Of a stretch of 64,000 nucleotides of DNA, positions 46,734-57,694 are shown one piece after another. The first letter of the stretch is position 1. Each line of letters opens with the position of its first letter. Both the position numbers and the translations under genes were made by a program. The stretch spans positions 94,153-158,152 of the forward strand of contig WYBW01000124.1 in assembly GCA_011525685.1 (NCBI GenBank), in the 5' to 3' direction. The notes under the pieces were generated by a model that made no database searches, was not told the DNA's origin, and saw only the letters and a program-made list of their open reading frames with translations. The DNA comes from Verrucomicrobiia bacterium. Lineage in GTDB: Bacteria; Verrucomicrobiota; Verrucomicrobiia; Limisphaerales; JADLHS01.

Positions 46734-47597
46734 ATGAAGGCGAGTCGGTTTATACCATTTGCTCTGTCGGTCGGCCATGTCGGCTGGCCGCTGTCAGCGT
46801 CCTCCACGGGCAACCCCGTGGCAGAAATGCGGAACGTGGACGGCATCGCTGACAATTCCTTTCTGGTGGAGGAGGCTTACAATCAGGAGCCGGGCGTGGT
46901 GCAGCATATCTTCACGGCTTTCTACACTTTCGACTCCGAAGGGGAAGACTCTCGAAACTGGAACCTCGCTTTCACCCAGGAATGGCCTTTCTTCAGCCAG
47001 AAGCATCAACTGAGCTACGCCGTGCCGTACAACTTCACCGAAGCCGACGGTTCTTCGGTGGACGGTTTTGGGGATGTCCTGCTCAACTATCGTTATCAAC
47101 TTTGGTACGACGACCAGACCTTGACGGCCTTTGCGCCAAGATTCAGCTTGATTCTACCCACCGGCGATGACTTCCGGGGAGGCGGCGAAGAGACGCTCGG
47201 TTATCAGATAAATCTTCCCTTCAGCACGACCTTCAACGATGACTGGTTTGTCCATCTGAACGCCGGCTCGACTTTGCTCCCGGATGCCGTTTCCGGCAAC
47301 GGCCGCGACCTGTGCCACTACAACCTGGGTGCCAGTGCAATCTATGCCCCGGCGCGCAACCTCCATTTCCTGCTGGAGTGGGTTGGAGTGTGGTTTGAGT
47401 CTGGTAACTCAAGCGGAGGATTGGATAAAGAGTTCGTTTCCTTGATTTCCCCCGGTGTCCGCAAGGCGCTTAATCTCAGCAATGGCGCGCAACTCGTGCT
47501 GGGCGCCGCCGTCCCCATCGGGCTCAATTCTGCCTCGCCTGACTTTGGTGTCTTCCTTTACGTTTCGTTCGAGCACTTCTTTCGAGCACTGCAATGA
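46734..47597 (+). CDS. Putative outer-membrane beta-barrel protein at the head of the iron operon
   Basis: The 287-residue protein starts with an export-type sequence (MKASRFIPFALSVGHVGW). It has barrel-like strands with turns such as SQKHQLSYAVPYNFTEADGS, SVDGFGDVLLNYRYQLWYDD and APRFSLILPTGDD, a pattern resembling the MetA/phenol-degradation-type outer-membrane family. It ends in VSFEHFFRALQ. ATG 46734 is preferred over 46728 because AGG at 46723-46725 then has normal spacing. It is the first gene after the promoter and lies 25 bases before the DtxR-FeoA gene, which suggests a role in letting metal through the outer membrane. Confidence 0.78.
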   Translation: MKASRFIPFALSVGHVGWPLSASSTGNPVAEMRNVDGIADNSFLVEEAYNQEPGVVQHIFTAFYTFDSEGEDSRNWNLAFTQEWPFFSQKHQLSYAVPYNFTEADGSSVDGFGDVLLNYRYQLWYDDQTLTAFAPRFSLILPTGDDFRGGGEETLGYQINLPFSTTFNDDWFVHLNAGSTLLPDAVSGNGRDLCHYNLGASAIYAPARNLHFLLEWVGVWFESGNSSGGLDKEFVSLISPGVRKALNLSNGAQLVLGAAVPIGLNSASPDFGVFLYVSFEHFFRALQ

Positions 47598-47622
47598 AGA
47601 CGTCATTCACCCACTTCAAGAT

Positions 47623-48651
47623 ATGCTCCCGTTGATTTTCATCATTTGCGCCTGCGCCTTCGGGCTGTGGATCTGCTGGCCCAAAGTTGGCCTGCTCGCT
47701 CGCCGGACACAGGCGCGCTTGTTGGCAGCGCGGTCACAACGTGAGGATGTGCTCAAGCACGTCTTGAAATGTGAAGTCAATAAACAGCCCCCCACCATCA
47801 ACAGTGTTGCCGGTGTCCTGGGGGTCACCCCGAACCGCGCGGCTGATCTGCTGTCTGGGATGGAACAGCGTGGGTTGATCAGCCATCAGGACGGCTGCCT
47901 TCATTTGCGCCCGTCAGGACGCGAACTGGCCATGCATGTTGTGCGCGCCCATCGCTTGTGGGAAAGTTATTTGGCAGATCAAACCGGCGTGGCTGAGGCT
48001 CAGTGGCATCCACAGGCGGAACGGCAGGAGCACCTGCTTTCACCACAGCAAACCGAGGCGCTCGCGGCACAATTGGGTCATCCCTTGCGCGACCCACACG
48101 GCGACGCCATTCCTGCCGCCGGTGAGGAACTCAAATCTGACGTCGGTCAATCGCTCAACACGGCTTCGTTGAACGTGCCACTGCTCATTGGCCATATCGA
48201 GGACGAACCGGAAGCCATCTTCGCACAATTGTCGGCGCTGGGATTGAGGCCCGGCATGAAGGCGTGTGTCACCGGGAAATCAGAAGGTGAAGTGCGGCTT
48301 TGGGCGGATGGCCGGGAATACAAACTGTCACCAATCCTGGCCAACAACATCGCCGTCGTCCCGCTGCCTGAAGTGCGGGCCGAGGACCTGTTCGGCGAGG
48401 AATTCCTTGACCGGTTGAAGACTGGCGAGAGGGCAAGAGTTGTCGCCTTGTCGCCGGCCTGTCGCGGGCCCGAGCGCCGGCGATTGCTTGATCTTGGCTT
48501 TGTGCCCGGCACGATCGTGGAGGTCGAAATGACCAGTCCGCTAAACGATCCGGTCGCGTATCGCGTGCGCGGTTCGGTCGTGGCACTGCGATCCGAGCAG
48601 GCGCGTTTGATTCAGATCGCCCGCGAGGTGACTGTTCCCGCCACAGCATGA
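47623..48651 (+). CDS. Membrane-anchored DtxR-family regulator fused to FeoA-like domains
   Basis: The 342-residue protein has an N-terminal hydrophobic helix (residues 1-20, MLPLIFIICACAFGLWICWP). A DtxR-type winged helix follows (about 40-100, PTINSVAGVLGVTPNRAADL), then the dimerisation/metal domain (about 105-170) with RAHRLWESYL and GHPLRDPHGDAIP. Two SH3-like modules follow: about 185-250, and a typical FeoA domain at about 264-337 (LLDLGFVPGTIVEVEM). DtxR proteins repress iron or manganese uptake genes, and FeoA assists FeoB. No separate feoA gene is present. Its stop overlaps the feoB GTPase gene by four bases. A membrane-bound repressor would be unusual. Confidence 0.85.
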   Translation: MLPLIFIICACAFGLWICWPKVGLLARRTQARLLAARSQREDVLKHVLKCEVNKQPPTINSVAGVLGVTPNRAADLLSGMEQRGLISHQDGCLHLRPSGRELAMHVVRAHRLWESYLADQTGVAEAQWHPQAERQEHLLSPQQTEALAAQLGHPLRDPHGDAIPAAGEELKSDVGQSLNTASLNVPLLIGHIEDEPEAIFAQLSALGLRPGMKACVTGKSEGEVRLWADGREYKLSPILANNIAVVPLPEVRAEDLFGEEFLDRLKTGERARVVALSPACRGPERRRLLDLGFVPGTIVEVEMTSPLNDPVAYRVRGSVVALRSEQARLIQIAREVTVPATA

Positions 48652-49472
48652 ACACACCAGCCACCACCACACTTCCGGCGCACGAAACCTGTGCTTCGTG
48701 CAGCGTTTATCGCGCCGCGAATCTCAAGAAGCTGGGCGTGAACATGGCCCGTTGGGATTACGTCGTCGCCCTGGCGGGCAATCCCAACACCGGTAAGAGC
48801 ACCGTTTTCAATGCCCTCACCGGCTTGAGGCAACACACGGGCAACTGGCCGGGTAAAACCGTTATGCGCGCCGAGGGCGGTTTCGACTACGACGGCAAGA
48901 GGTTCAAAATGGTGGACCTTCCTGGAACTTATTCCCTGTTGTCCACCAGCCTCGACGAACAAATCGCGCGCGACTTCATCCTCTTTGGCCAGCCGGATGT
49001 AACGATCGTGGTCGCTGACGCCACACGGTTGGAGCGCAATTTGAACCTGGTGCTGCAAGTGCTGGAAATCACGGATCGCGCGGTCGTTTGTCTGAACCTG
49101 ATGGACGAAGCCCGCCGGCACGGCCTGCAGGTGGACGAACGCCAACTGGCGCGCGATCTGGGTGTGCCGGTCGTGCCTACGGCCGCGCGCCGAGGGGAAG
49201 GGTTGCCGGAACTGCTGCAGACCATCCGCGACGTGGCGACCGGCAAGACCGTTTGCCGGCCGCAGCGTCTGGAGCAGGAACCACCCGCGCTCCAACCGGC
49301 TCTGGCAAGCTTGCTGGCCAGACTCAAAGCCGCCTACCCCAACCTGCCCAACGCGCGCTGGGTGGCGATGCGGTTGCTTGCTGGAGACGATCACTTGGCC
49401 AAAGCTCTGCGCAGCGGTGAGTTGGGCACCCTGACTAACCACGCGCAGCTTGCACCCGTGGCGACAAGCTAG
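48648..49472 (+). CDS. feoB: FeoB GTPase domain protein (N-terminal half of split FeoB)
   Basis: This 274-residue protein corresponds to the cytoplasmic part of the ferrous-iron transporter FeoB. G-protein motifs are visible: G1 GNPNTGKST (44-52), G3 DLPG (90-93) and G4 NLMD (150-153). The helical GDI-type segment (about 215-260, with MRLLAGDDHLAKAL) follows. An N-terminal CASC motif (Cys15, Cys18) may bind metal. It ends with TAG at 49470-49472, seven codons before the ATG of the permease half, which is in the same frame. The ATGA overlap with the DtxR-FeoA gene indicates coupled translation. Confidence 0.93.
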   Translation: MNTPATTTLPAHETCASCSVYRAANLKKLGVNMARWDYVVALAGNPNTGKSTVFNALTGLRQHTGNWPGKTVMRAEGGFDYDGKRFKMVDLPGTYSLLSTSLDEQIARDFILFGQPDVTIVVADATRLERNLNLVLQVLEITDRAVVCLNLMDEARRHGLQVDERQLARDLGVPVVPTAARRGEGLPELLQTIRDVATGKTVCRPQRLEQEPPALQPALASLLARLKAAYPNLPNARWVAMRLLAGDDHLAKALRSGELGTLTNHAQLAPVATS

Positions 49473-49493
49473 GACTTCGTTGCTGATACAATC

Positions 49494-50939
49494 ATGATAA
49501 CCAGTTCCTCCACTCCCGAATCAGTCGCTCAAGCGGAAGAAATCCTTCGCGAAGCCCAGCGCTGGCGTCAGCAAATTCCCGGCGACTTGCACGAGCATGT
49601 CGTCGAAGCCATTTACTCCCAGGCCGCTCGCCTCGCTTCTCGCGCCGTCACACGGCCCGGCTTGGCTGCACAGCCGACCTTGGACCGCACCATAGACCGC
49701 ATTGTGACCAGTCGTATGTGGGGATTCCCCATCATGCTGCTGCTCTTCGCCTTGATGTTCTGGCTGACCATCAGCGGGTCCAACGTGCCTTCCGGGCTGC
49801 TGGCCAGTTTGCTCGTTGACCAACTCTATCCGATGTTGCGAGAGGGCGCGACCAGCGTGGGCTTCCCGTGGTGGCTGCGTGGGGTGCTCGTGGACGGGAT
49901 GTATCTGGCCACCGCCTGGGTGGTGAGCGTGATGTTGCCGCCCATGGCCATCTTCTTTCCAATGTTCACGCTATTGGAGGATTTCGGCTATCTGCCGCGC
50001 GTCGCGTTCAACCTGGATCACTTGTTCAAAAAGGCGGGCGCGCATGGCAAGCAATCCATGACGACGATGATGGGCTTTGGCTGCAACGCGGCCGGCGTGG
50101 TGGCCACGCGCATCATTGACAGTCCGCGTGAACGCCTGATTGCCATCATCACCAACAATTTCGCGCTTTGCAACGGGCGTTGGCCAACACAGTTTCTAAT
50201 TGCCACACTGTTCATTGGCAGCCTTGTCCCGGCGCACTGGGCGGGGTTGGTTTCCGCCGGCGCGGTGACAGGCGTGGCCGCTCTGGGGATCGGTTTTACG
50301 CTCCTATCGGCCTGGGCACTGTCCCGCACCGTGCTCAAGGGGGAGGTGTCCACTTTCAGCCTGGAACTGCCGCCCTATCGGCCCCCACGCATCTGGCAAA
50401 CGCTCTACACTTCCTTGATTGACCGCACGATGTTCGTGCTCTGGCGTGCGATTGTATTCGCGCTGCCGGCGGGCGCCGTCATCTGGTTGAGTGCCAACAT
50501 TCATGTGGGCGGCAACAGCATCGCCGAACACCTGGTCGGCGGCCTTGATCCCGTGGCTTTGTTCGTCGGCCTGAATGGCGTGATTCTGCTGGCCTATATC
50601 GTGGCCATTCCCGCCAACGAAATCATCATTCCCACCATCCTGATGCTGACGGTGATGGTCACGGGAAGCCACGAAGTTGGCCAGGGGGCGGGTGTGATGT
50701 TTGAATTGGACTCAGATCAGGCAGTCAAGAGCCTGCTGACCGCGGGTGGTTGGACAACTTTGACCGCAGTGAACTTGATGCTTTTCAGCCTGCTCCACAA
50801 CCCGTGTAGCACGACCATTTACACGATCTACAAGGAAACGGGCAGCGCCAGGTGGGCGGCGTTGGCGGCGCTACTGCCACTTGGCATGGGCTTCCTCGTC
50901 ACGTTCCTCGTGGCGCAAATCTGGCGGTTCTTCAGTTGA
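49494..50939 (+). CDS. feoB: FeoB permease domain protein (C-terminal half of split FeoB)
   Basis: This 481-residue membrane protein has a short helical N-terminus (about 1-75) and then the FeoB membrane domain with two Gate motifs. The first Gate region includes [12 protein letters not shown] and [34 protein letters not shown] follows. The second Gate region includes [12 protein letters not shown] and the C-terminal [19 protein letters not shown]. Around ten membrane helices are visible. It carries Fe(II) across the inner membrane, powered by the separately encoded GTPase. Conserved Cys residues in GCNAAG and NPCSTT are those of full-length FeoB. Confidence 0.93.
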   Translation: MITSSSTPESVAQAEEILREAQRWRQQIPGDLHEHVVEAIYSQAARLASRAVTRPGLAAQPTLDRTIDRIVTSRMWGFPIMLLLFALMFWLTISGSNVPSGLLASLLVDQLYPMLREGATSVGFPWWLRGVLVDGMYLATAWVVSVMLPPMAIFFPMFTLLEDFGYLPRVAFNLDHLFKKAGAHGKQSMTTMMGFGCNAAGVVATRIIDSPRERLIAIITNNFALCNGRWPTQFLIATLFIGSLVPAHWAGLVSAGAVTGVAALGIGFTLLSAWALSRTVLKGEVSTFSLELPPYRPPRIWQTLYTSLIDRTMFVLWRAIVFALPAGAVIWLSANIHVGGNSIAEHLVGGLDPVALFVGLNGVILLAYIVAIPANEIIIPTILMLTVMVTGSHEVGQGAGVMFELDSDQAVKSLLTAGGWTTLTAVNLMLFSLLHNPCSTTIYTIYKETGSARWAALAALLPLGMGFLVTFLVAQIWRFFS

Positions 50940-50961
50940 CGAAGCGCAATGCCGCGTTCTC

Positions 50962-52113
50962 TCAAATTAAATCCAAGGCGCGCTGCAACTCCGCGTCCGT
51001 GTTGTAGAAATGGGGTGAAAGCCGGAGGTAACGCTGGCCGGCGCGGTCCGCGCGGAGCGAAGTGATCACGTTGGCCGCCGTCAGTTTTTCGTGGAGCGGG
51101 CTTAAGTCCTGGCCGGGCTTGAAAAACGTGACGATGCCGCTGGAGTTTTCCGGCGCGGCGTCTGCGTGCAAAACGGTGTACCCTTTGGCCTGCAACGCGG
51201 GCACGAGCCAACCGCGCTTTCGCAACAGCTCCCGAGCAATGTTGTCCACGCCGACTTCGAGTGCCAGTTCCATTGCCTTGATCAGCCCCACCAACCCGAG
51301 CAGGTTCTGCGTGCCGGCCTCAAATTTCTTCGACCCGCCGCGATGCACGATCTGTTCCTGCGCCACGAAGTTCGGGCACCGCACGTTGTGCCAGCCGTAA
51401 ACCGGAGGGTTCAGCTTCTCCTGGAGTTCGCGCCGCACGTAGAGCAGTCCCGCGCCGCAAGGACCGAGCAGCCACTTGTGTCCGTCCGCCGCCAGAAAAT
51501 CCACATGTTCCACCGTGGTCGGAAACGCGCCCAGTGTTTGAATGCCGTCCAGGCAGAAAAGAATCTTGTGCTCCCGAAGGAATCGGCCAATCGCGACATG
51601 GTCGAGCCGAAAGCCACTGACGAAGTGACAGGAGGCCAGCGCCACGAGGCGGGTGTTTTCATCCACCTGGCCGATGACATCCTTGGGGCGGATCAACCCC
51701 AGCGCGCGGGTGTTCAACAAACGGACTTCCACACCTTGCTCCGCCAGCGCCATCCACGGATAAACATTGGAAGGATAATCGTCGTGATAGATCAGGACGT
51801 TGTCGCCTTTGCGGAATTTGAGGCCGCTGGCCACCAGGCTCAAACCCATTGAAGTCGGGCCTACAAAAGCCACTTCGTCCTCCTGGCAGTTGAGCAACCG
51901 CGCCGCGAGTTTGCGCCCTTCGTTCAGGGCTGCCGGGAAGATCAATGTCTCCTGATCGCCCGTCGTGGCCTGCTGTGCGTAGCCGGTGATTGCCCGCGTC
52001 ACCCGCTGGGGCAGAGGGCAAACCCCAGCATGAGCCAGAAAGACCTTTTCTCGTGCGACTGGAAATTCCTGCCGCCGAAGAGCCTCGTCCGCCAGTATCT
52101 CAGCGATCGTCAT
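50962..52113 (-). CDS. Class V aminotransferase (cysteine desulfurase-like, PLP-dependent)
   Basis: The 383-residue fold-type I PLP enzyme starts at ATG 52111-52113 (MTIAEILADEALRRQEFPVA). Asp189 in FCLDGIQTLG would bind the pyridine nitrogen of PLP, and Lys213 in AADGHKWLLGPCG is the Schiff-base lysine. The FVGPTSMGLSLVASGL segment and the C-terminal RLSPHFYNTDAELQ ending match class V enzymes such as selenocysteine lyase or isopenicillin epimerase-like proteins. No active-site Cys loop typical of IscS is evident, so desulfurase activity is uncertain. It is convergent with the iron operon and divergent from gltB. Confidence 0.88.
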   Translation of the reverse strand: MTIAEILADEALRRQEFPVAREKVFLAHAGVCPLPQRVTRAITGYAQQATTGDQETLIFPAALNEGRKLAARLLNCQEDEVAFVGPTSMGLSLVASGLKFRKGDNVLIYHDDYPSNVYPWMALAEQGVEVRLLNTRALGLIRPKDVIGQVDENTRLVALASCHFVSGFRLDHVAIGRFLREHKILFCLDGIQTLGAFPTTVEHVDFLAADGHKWLLGPCGAGLLYVRRELQEKLNPPVYGWHNVRCPNFVAQEQIVHRGGSKKFEAGTQNLLGLVGLIKAMELALEVGVDNIARELLRKRGWLVPALQAKGYTVLHADAAPENSSGIVTFFKPGQDLSPLHEKLTAANVITSLRADRAGQRYLRLSPHFYNTDAELQRALDLI

Positions 52114-52372
52114 TCGCCCCAGCCTAACGGGGTGGTTGCGGTTCGGAAAGTGGCAAACCCGGCCGGTGACTGCACCTGCCGGAGCTGGCGGAAATTTGCT
52201 CCCGATTTGGACAAGTTGGGACGCCACGATGCCGGGCGCGTCCGGCCTCGCAGGAAACCGGCAGACATGGCGAAAGGCGTGCGCGCAGTGAGTTTTTTGA
52301 AATGTTGTATTGCGCCGTTCGTGAGTTTGGGTAAAAAATGTCTAAATTTTACCGGAATATCGGCACCGACAA

Positions 52373-55300
52373 ATGACTGAGCGCAGACAGTTGCAGGAAA
52401 TGAGCGGCCCCGTGTGGGCTGAACCGCCTCCCAAACAGGGGTTGTATGATCCGCAGTTCGAACATGAAGCCTGCGGCGTTGGTTTCGTTGTCAATATCAA
52501 GGGGGCAAAGTCTCACAGCATCATCAGTCAGGCGCTTCAAATACTGTTGAATCTCGATCACCGCGGCGCGTGCGGTTGCGAGCCAAACACGGGTGATGGC
52601 GCGGGCATCCTCATCCAGACGCCGCACAATTTTCTCAAGCTCGTTTCCAAGGAGGCGAAGGTCAAACTGCCCGGCGTAGGGGAGTACGGCGTGGGCATGG
52701 TCTTCCTCCCGCGCGACAAGCAGCAACGCGCCGAGTGCGAGAAGCTTTTTGGCGAGATTGTGGTCGAGGAAGGACAGCAGGTGCTGGGCTGGCGCACCGT
52801 GCCCACCGACAACAACTCCCTGGGCGCGACCGCCAAGGTTTCCGAGCCGGTCATTCGTCAGGTTTTCATCGCACGCGATCCAAAGCTCACTGACGAACTG
52901 GCATTCGAGCGCAAGCTCTACGTCATCCGCAAGCGCGCGGAGAACGCCATTCGCTATTCCGGCAGGGTCAAGGGCGGCGATTTCTTCTACATTGCCAGTC
53001 TGTCGTTCAAGACCGTGGTCTATAAAGGCATGCTGACGACCGCGCAACTCGGCGGCTATTTCCCCGACCTCACGCACCCGTCCATGACCTCGGCGTTGGC
53101 GCTGGTTCATTCGCGTTTTTCCACGAACACCTTCCCGAGCTGGAACCGCGCGCACCCGAACCGTTACATCGCGCATAACGGCGAAATCAACACCTTGCGC
53201 GGCAACGTCAACTGGATGAAGGCCCGCGAGGCGATCTTCGAGAGCGACCTGTTCGGGGATGACATCAAGAAGGTGCTGCCGGTGGTCAACACCGATGGTA
53301 GCGACTCGGCCATGTTCGACAACTGCCTCGAATTGCTGGTGCTGGCCGGGCGCTCGCTGCCGCACGCCATCATGATGATGATCCCGGAGCCATGGTCGAA
53401 GCACGAGAGCATGAGCGACGAGAAGCGGGCGTTTTACGAGTTTCACTCGTGCTTGATGGAGCCGTGGGACGGCCCGGCTTCCATCGCCTTCACGGACGGC
53501 AAAATGATCGGGGCCGTCCTCGACCGCAACGGCCTGCGTCCTTCGCGGTATTACGTGACCAAGGATGACCTGGTCATCATGGCCAGCGAAGTGGGCGTGT
53601 TGGAAGTGCCTCCCGAGCGCGTGCTGCAAAAGGGCCGCCTCCAGCCCGGCCGCATGTTTCTCGTGGACACCGAGCAGGGCCGCATCGTGGCGGACGAGGA
53701 AATCAAGAACACGATTGCGACCGCACAGCCGTACCGGTCGTGGTTGAAGAAGAACCTAATCAAGCTCGCGGACGTGCCCGATCCGGGCATCACCACCGAC
53801 CCCGGACATCAGACGGTGCTGCGGCGGCAACTGGCGTTCGGCTACACCTTCGAGGAGTTGCGGATGCTCATGGCGCCAATGGCCCGCGACGGCAATGAAG
53901 CCGTGGGCTCGATGGGCACGGACACGCCACTGGCCGTGCTCTCCAACAAGCCGCAGCCGCTGTTCAATTACTTCAAGCAGCTCTTTGCGCAGGTTACCAA
54001 CCCGCCAATTGATTGCATCCGCGAGGAAATCATCACGGCCACCGAGACTGCCATCGGTGCCGAGCGGAATTTGTTGAAGCCCGGCCCGGACAATTGCCGG
54101 CTCATCGAACTCAAGTCCCCCATCCTCACGAACGAGGAATTCGCCAAACTGCAGCACATCACCATGCCCGGTTTCAGGTCGGCCACCGTGCCGATCTTGT
54201 TCCAGGTGGCGGACGGGCCGGCGGGACTGGAGAAGGGCATGGCGGAATTGTTCCGCCAGGTCAGTCAGGCCATTGCCGAAGGCGCCAACGTGGTCGTCCT
54301 GTCCGACCGCGGTATCAGCGCTGAATGGGCGCCCATTCCCTCGCTGCTGGCGGTGGCGGGCGTGCATCATCACCTCATTCGCGAGGGCACCCGAACGCGC
54401 GTTGGCCTGGTGCTTGAGTCGGGTGAGCCGCGCGAAGTTCATCATTTTTCGTTGCTCATCGGCTATGGCTGCGGCGCCATCAACCCGTATCTCGCTTTCG
54501 AGACGCTCGGCGACATGATCCGCCAGGGCCTGCTCACCGGCGTGGACCACAAGACTGCCTGCAAAAATTATCTCAAGGCGGCGATCAAGGGCGTGGTCAA
54601 GGTCGCCTCCAAGATGGGCATCTCGACCATCCAGAGCTACTGGGGCGCGCAAATTTTTGAGGCCATTGGATTGAAGCAGGAGGTCGTGGACAAATACTTC
54701 ACCTGGACGCCCTCACGCATCGAGGGAGTTGGGTTGGAGGTGATCGCCCAGGAAGTTCTGGCCCGGCATCAGCGCGCGTTCCCGGATCGGCAGGTCAATG
54801 GTCATACCCTGGAAGCCGGCGGCCAATACCAGTGGCGCGACGACGGCGAGTATCATTTGTTCAATCCGCAAACGATTCACAAGCTCCAGAAGTCCGTCCG
54901 CAATGGGGACTACGCGACGTTCAAGGAGTATTCCGCGCTGGTCAACGAACAGACCAAGCACTGGTGTACGTTGCGCGGTTTGTTGGACTTCAAGAAAGCC
55001 AAACCAATCCCCATCGAGGAAGTTGAGCCGATCGAGAACATCCTTCGCCGCTTCAAATCCGGCGCGATGAGCTATGGCTCCATCAGCAAGGAAGCTCACG
55101 AGACGCTGGCCGTCGCCATGAACCGCATTGGTGGCAAGAGCAACACCGGGGAAGGCGGCGAGGATCCCGAACGCTTCAAACCCGAACCGAATGGCGACTC
55201 GAAGAACAGCGCCATCAAACAGGTCGCCAGCGGACGGTTCGGTGTGACCAGCCAGTACTTGGTGAACGCCAAGGAGTTGCAAATCAAAATGGCCCAGGGG

Positions 55301-57007
55301 GCCAAGCCCGGCGAAGGCGGCCAGTTGCCGGGGGCGAAGGTTTACCCGTGGATCGCCAAAGTCCGCCATTCGACGCCGGGCGTCGGATTGATTTCGCCGC
55401 CGCCGCACCATGACATCTATTCGATCGAAGACCTGGCGGAGTTGATCCACGATTTGAAAAACGCCAACCAAGAGGCGCGCATCAGCGTGAAGCTGGTCGC
55501 CGAGGTGGGCGTGGGCACGATCGCCGCCGGCGTGGCCAAGGCCCACGCCGACGTGGTGCTCATCAGCGGTTACGACGGGGGCACGGGCGCTTCGCCCCAG
55601 ACCTCGATCAAGCACGCCGGCATTCCGTGGGAGCTCGGCCTGGCCGAAACTCACCAGACTCTCGTGCTGAACAATCTCCGCTCGCGCATCGTGGTCGAGA
55701 CGGATGGCCAGTTGAAGACGGGTCGCGACGTCATCATCGCCGCGCTGTTGGGCGCGGAGGAATTCGGTTTCGCCACCGCGCCATTGGTGGCGATGGGCTG
55801 CATCATGATGCGTGTTTGCCACTTGAACACCTGCCCGGTGGGCGTGGCGACCCAGAACCCGGAATTGCGCAAACGATTTGTCGGCCGGCCCGAGGACGTC
55901 GAGAACTTCATGCGCTTCATCGCCCAGGAGGTCCGCGAATTGATGGCCCAACTGGGCTTCCGCCAGCTCAACCGGATGATTGGGCGCGTGGACCGCTTGG
56001 AGGTGAAACAAGCGGTGGATCATTGGAAGGCCAGAGGGCTTGACTTCTCAAAGATTCTTCACGTGCCCGAAGTCCCCACCGACGTGGGCCGCTTCTGCAC
56101 CCTGGTGCAGGATCACGGCTTGGACAAAGCCCTCGACAACACCGTGCTGCTCAAACTTTGCGAGCCGGCCATTGAGCGGAAGGAAAAGGTCGTGGCCGTG
56201 TTGCCGATCAGGAACGTCAACCGCGTCGTCGGCACCATCGTCGGCAGCGAGATCACCCGCCGCTGGGGCGCCGAAGGACTGCCCGAAGATACGATTGAGA
56301 TCAACTTCACCGGCAGCGCGGGCCAGAGCTTCGGCGCGTTCATGCCAAAAGGAATGACTTTCCTGCTCGAGGGAGACGCCAACGATTACCTTGGCAAAGG
56401 CCTTTCCGGCGGCAAAATCATCGTTTATCCGCCGGAACAATCCACCTTCGTGCCCGAGGAGAACATCATCATCGGGAACGTGGCCCTTTACGGTGCGACA
56501 GGCGGCGAGGCTTACATCCGCGGCATGGCCGGGGAACGCTTTTGCGTTCGCAACAGCGGCGTCACGGCGGTCGTGGAGTCCGTCGGCGACCACGGTTGCG
56601 AATACATGACCGGCGGGCGCGTGGTGATTCTGGGGCCGACCGGGCGCAACTTTGCGGCCGGCATGAGCGGTGGCGTGGCCTACGTGCTGGACGAGACCGG
56701 AGATTTTCCGCGCCGTTGCAATCAGCAAATGGTCAGCTTGGAGAAGTTGGAAGACGCGGACGAAATCGAAACCGTCTGGAAGATGGTCCAACGTCATCAG
56801 ACCTACACCAAGAGCGAGCGCGCCGCGAAGATTCTCGCGAGCTGGAATCAGTTCGTGCCGAAGTTCGTGAAGGTCATGCCCAAGGATTACCAGCGCGTGT
56901 TGCAGTCCTTGAAACAGGTCGAGGAACAGGGATTGAGCGGGGAGGAAGCCATCATGGCCGCGTTCGAGGCCAACGCCCGCGACGTGGCACGCGTGGGAGG
57001 AGGGTGA
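52373..57007 (+). CDS. gltB: Glutamate synthase large subunit
   Basis: This 1544-residue enzyme makes glutamate from glutamine and 2-oxoglutarate. The class II amidotransferase nucleophile is Cys34 in [12 protein letters not shown], implying removal of a 33-residue propeptide. The central domain, the FMN-binding synthase domain (with [16 protein letters not shown] and [19 protein letters not shown]) and the 3Fe-4S cysteines in [17 protein letters not shown] are visible. The C-terminal GXGXG beta-helix domain has [12 protein letters not shown]. Length is normal. The gene is followed five bases later by a Uma2 gene, and only then by gltD. Confidence 0.96.
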   Translation: MTERRQLQEMSGPVWAEPPPKQGLYDPQFEHEACGVGFVVNIKGAKSHSIISQALQILLNLDHRGACGCEPNTGDGAGILIQTPHNFLKLVSKEAKVKLPGVGEYGVGMVFLPRDKQQRAECEKLFGEIVVEEGQQVLGWRTVPTDNNSLGATAKVSEPVIRQVFIARDPKLTDELAFERKLYVIRKRAENAIRYSGRVKGGDFFYIASLSFKTVVYKGMLTTAQLGGYFPDLTHPSMTSALALVHSRFSTNTFPSWNRAHPNRYIAHNGEINTLRGNVNWMKAREAIFESDLFGDDIKKVLPVVNTDGSDSAMFDNCLELLVLAGRSLPHAIMMMIPEPWSKHESMSDEKRAFYEFHSCLMEPWDGPASIAFTDGKMIGAVLDRNGLRPSRYYVTKDDLVIMASEVGVLEVPPERVLQKGRLQPGRMFLVDTEQGRIVADEEIKNTIATAQPYRSWLKKNLIKLADVPDPGITTDPGHQTVLRRQLAFGYTFEELRMLMAPMARDGNEAVGSMGTDTPLAVLSNKPQPLFNYFKQLFAQVTNPPIDCIREEIITATETAIGAERNLLKPGPDNCRLIELKSPILTNEEFAKLQHITMPGFRSATVPILFQVADGPAGLEKGMAELFRQVSQAIAEGANVVVLSDRGISAEWAPIPSLLAVAGVHHHLIREGTRTRVGLVLESGEPREVHHFSLLIGYGCGAINPYLAFETLGDMIRQGLLTGVDHKTACKNYLKAAIKGVVKVASKMGISTIQSYWGAQIFEAIGLKQEVVDKYFTWTPSRIEGVGLEVIAQEVLARHQRAFPDRQVNGHTLEAGGQYQWRDDGEYHLFNPQTIHKLQKSVRNGDYATFKEYSALVNEQTKHWCTLRGLLDFKKAKPIPIEEVEPIENILRRFKSGAMSYGSISKEAHETLAVAMNRIGGKSNTGEGGEDPERFKPEPNGDSKNSAIKQVASGRFGVTSQYLVNAKELQIKMAQGAKPGEGGQLPGAKVYPWIAKVRHSTPGVGLISPPPHHDIYSIEDLAELIHDLKNANQEARISVKLVAEVGVGTIAAGVAKAHADVVLISGYDGGTGASPQTSIKHAGIPWELGLAETHQTLVLNNLRSRIVVETDGQLKTGRDVIIAALLGAEEFGFATAPLVAMGCIMMRVCHLNTCPVGVATQNPELRKRFVGRPEDVENFMRFIAQEVRELMAQLGFRQLNRMIGRVDRLEVKQAVDHWKARGLDFSKILHVPEVPTDVGRFCTLVQDHGLDKALDNTVLLKLCEPAIERKEKVVAVLPIRNVNRVVGTIVGSEITRRWGAEGLPEDTIEINFTGSAGQSFGAFMPKGMTFLLEGDANDYLGKGLSGGKIIVYPPEQSTFVPEENIIIGNVALYGATGGEAYIRGMAGERFCVRNSGVTAVVESVGDHGCEYMTGGRVVILGPTGRNFAAGMSGGVAYVLDETGDFPRRCNQQMVSLEKLEDADEIETVWKMVQRHQTYTKSERAAKILASWNQFVPKFVKVMPKDYQRVLQSLKQVEEQGLSGEEAIMAAFEANARDVARVGGG

Positions 57008-57012
57008 TTGCG

Positions 57013-57681
57013 ATGAAGACGGTGATTAGACCAAAACTTCCCAAATCGGCGCGGCGCTCCCGACCCGCTTCCATGCCCACCTCTCGACATGTCAGAGGAG
57101 TCTGGGAGTTGGGCGCGCGTTCGCTCAAGCCCAAAGGAGAGTATTGGACAGATGACGAGTTGCTCAGGCTCGGAACGAACACGGATGTTAAGTACGAACT
57201 CTGGAATGGAAAGATCATTGCCATGCCTCCCGCCGGATTAAAGCACGGCATCGTCATAACCAGACTGACGGCGTATCTTGGCATCTATGTGCTCCAGCGC
57301 AAACTCGGCGAGCTGGCTGATGGGCAGAGCGGTTTTCGATTGAGCATGGAACATTGTTTTGAGCCGGACATCGCGTTCATCAGCCGCGAGCGACTCACGT
57401 TGTTGGAGCCAGTCAGCGAGAAGATTTTTCACGGCTCACCTGACCTGGCAGTGGAAGTTCTGTCTCCCTCCGACTCCATTACAAAGACAGAGTTGAAAAT
57501 GCGGCTTTATCTCACGTACGGGTCACGGCTCGCATGGCTGATTGATCCAAACAGCAAGACGGTGCGTGTTTATCGCCCGGGCCAGGATTTTGAGTTGTTG
57601 CGGGCCGACCGTTGGCTCACTGGAAATTCGGTCATCCCGGGATTTCGACTTTCGCTTGCGAGGCTGTTTGAAGGGCTCTGA
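57013..57681 (+). CDS. Uma2 family protein (PD-(D/E)XK nuclease-like)
   Basis: The 222-residue protein has the Uma2/DUF820 core: YWTDDELLRLGTNTDVKYEL, GKIIAMPPAGLKHGIVITRL, FEPDIAFISRERL, then SPDLAVEVLSPSDS and the KTELKMRLYLTYGSRLAWLID segment. These carry the E, D and ExK-type residues of a PD-(D/E)XK nuclease fold. Its biological role is unknown; the family is expanded in cyanobacteria and Planctomycetes and often lies near mobile DNA. The first 40 residues are an Arg/Pro-rich extension with no counterpart in the core. It sits between gltB and gltD with gaps of 5 and 13 bases. Confidence 0.88.
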   Translation: MKTVIRPKLPKSARRSRPASMPTSRHVRGVWELGARSLKPKGEYWTDDELLRLGTNTDVKYELWNGKIIAMPPAGLKHGIVITRLTAYLGIYVLQRKLGELADGQSGFRLSMEHCFEPDIAFISRERLTLLEPVSEKIFHGSPDLAVEVLSPSDSITKTELKMRLYLTYGSRLAWLIDPNSKTVRVYRPGQDFELLRADRWLTGNSVIPGFRLSLARLFEGL

Positions 57682-57694
57682 CCACAACTGATTC

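Noticed and set aside
49470..49472. TAG in feoB as a pyrrolysine or other recoded codon
   Set aside because: No pyrrolysine genes are seen and nothing around the codon suggests recoding. A separate ATG follows seven codons later, so a split gene is simpler.
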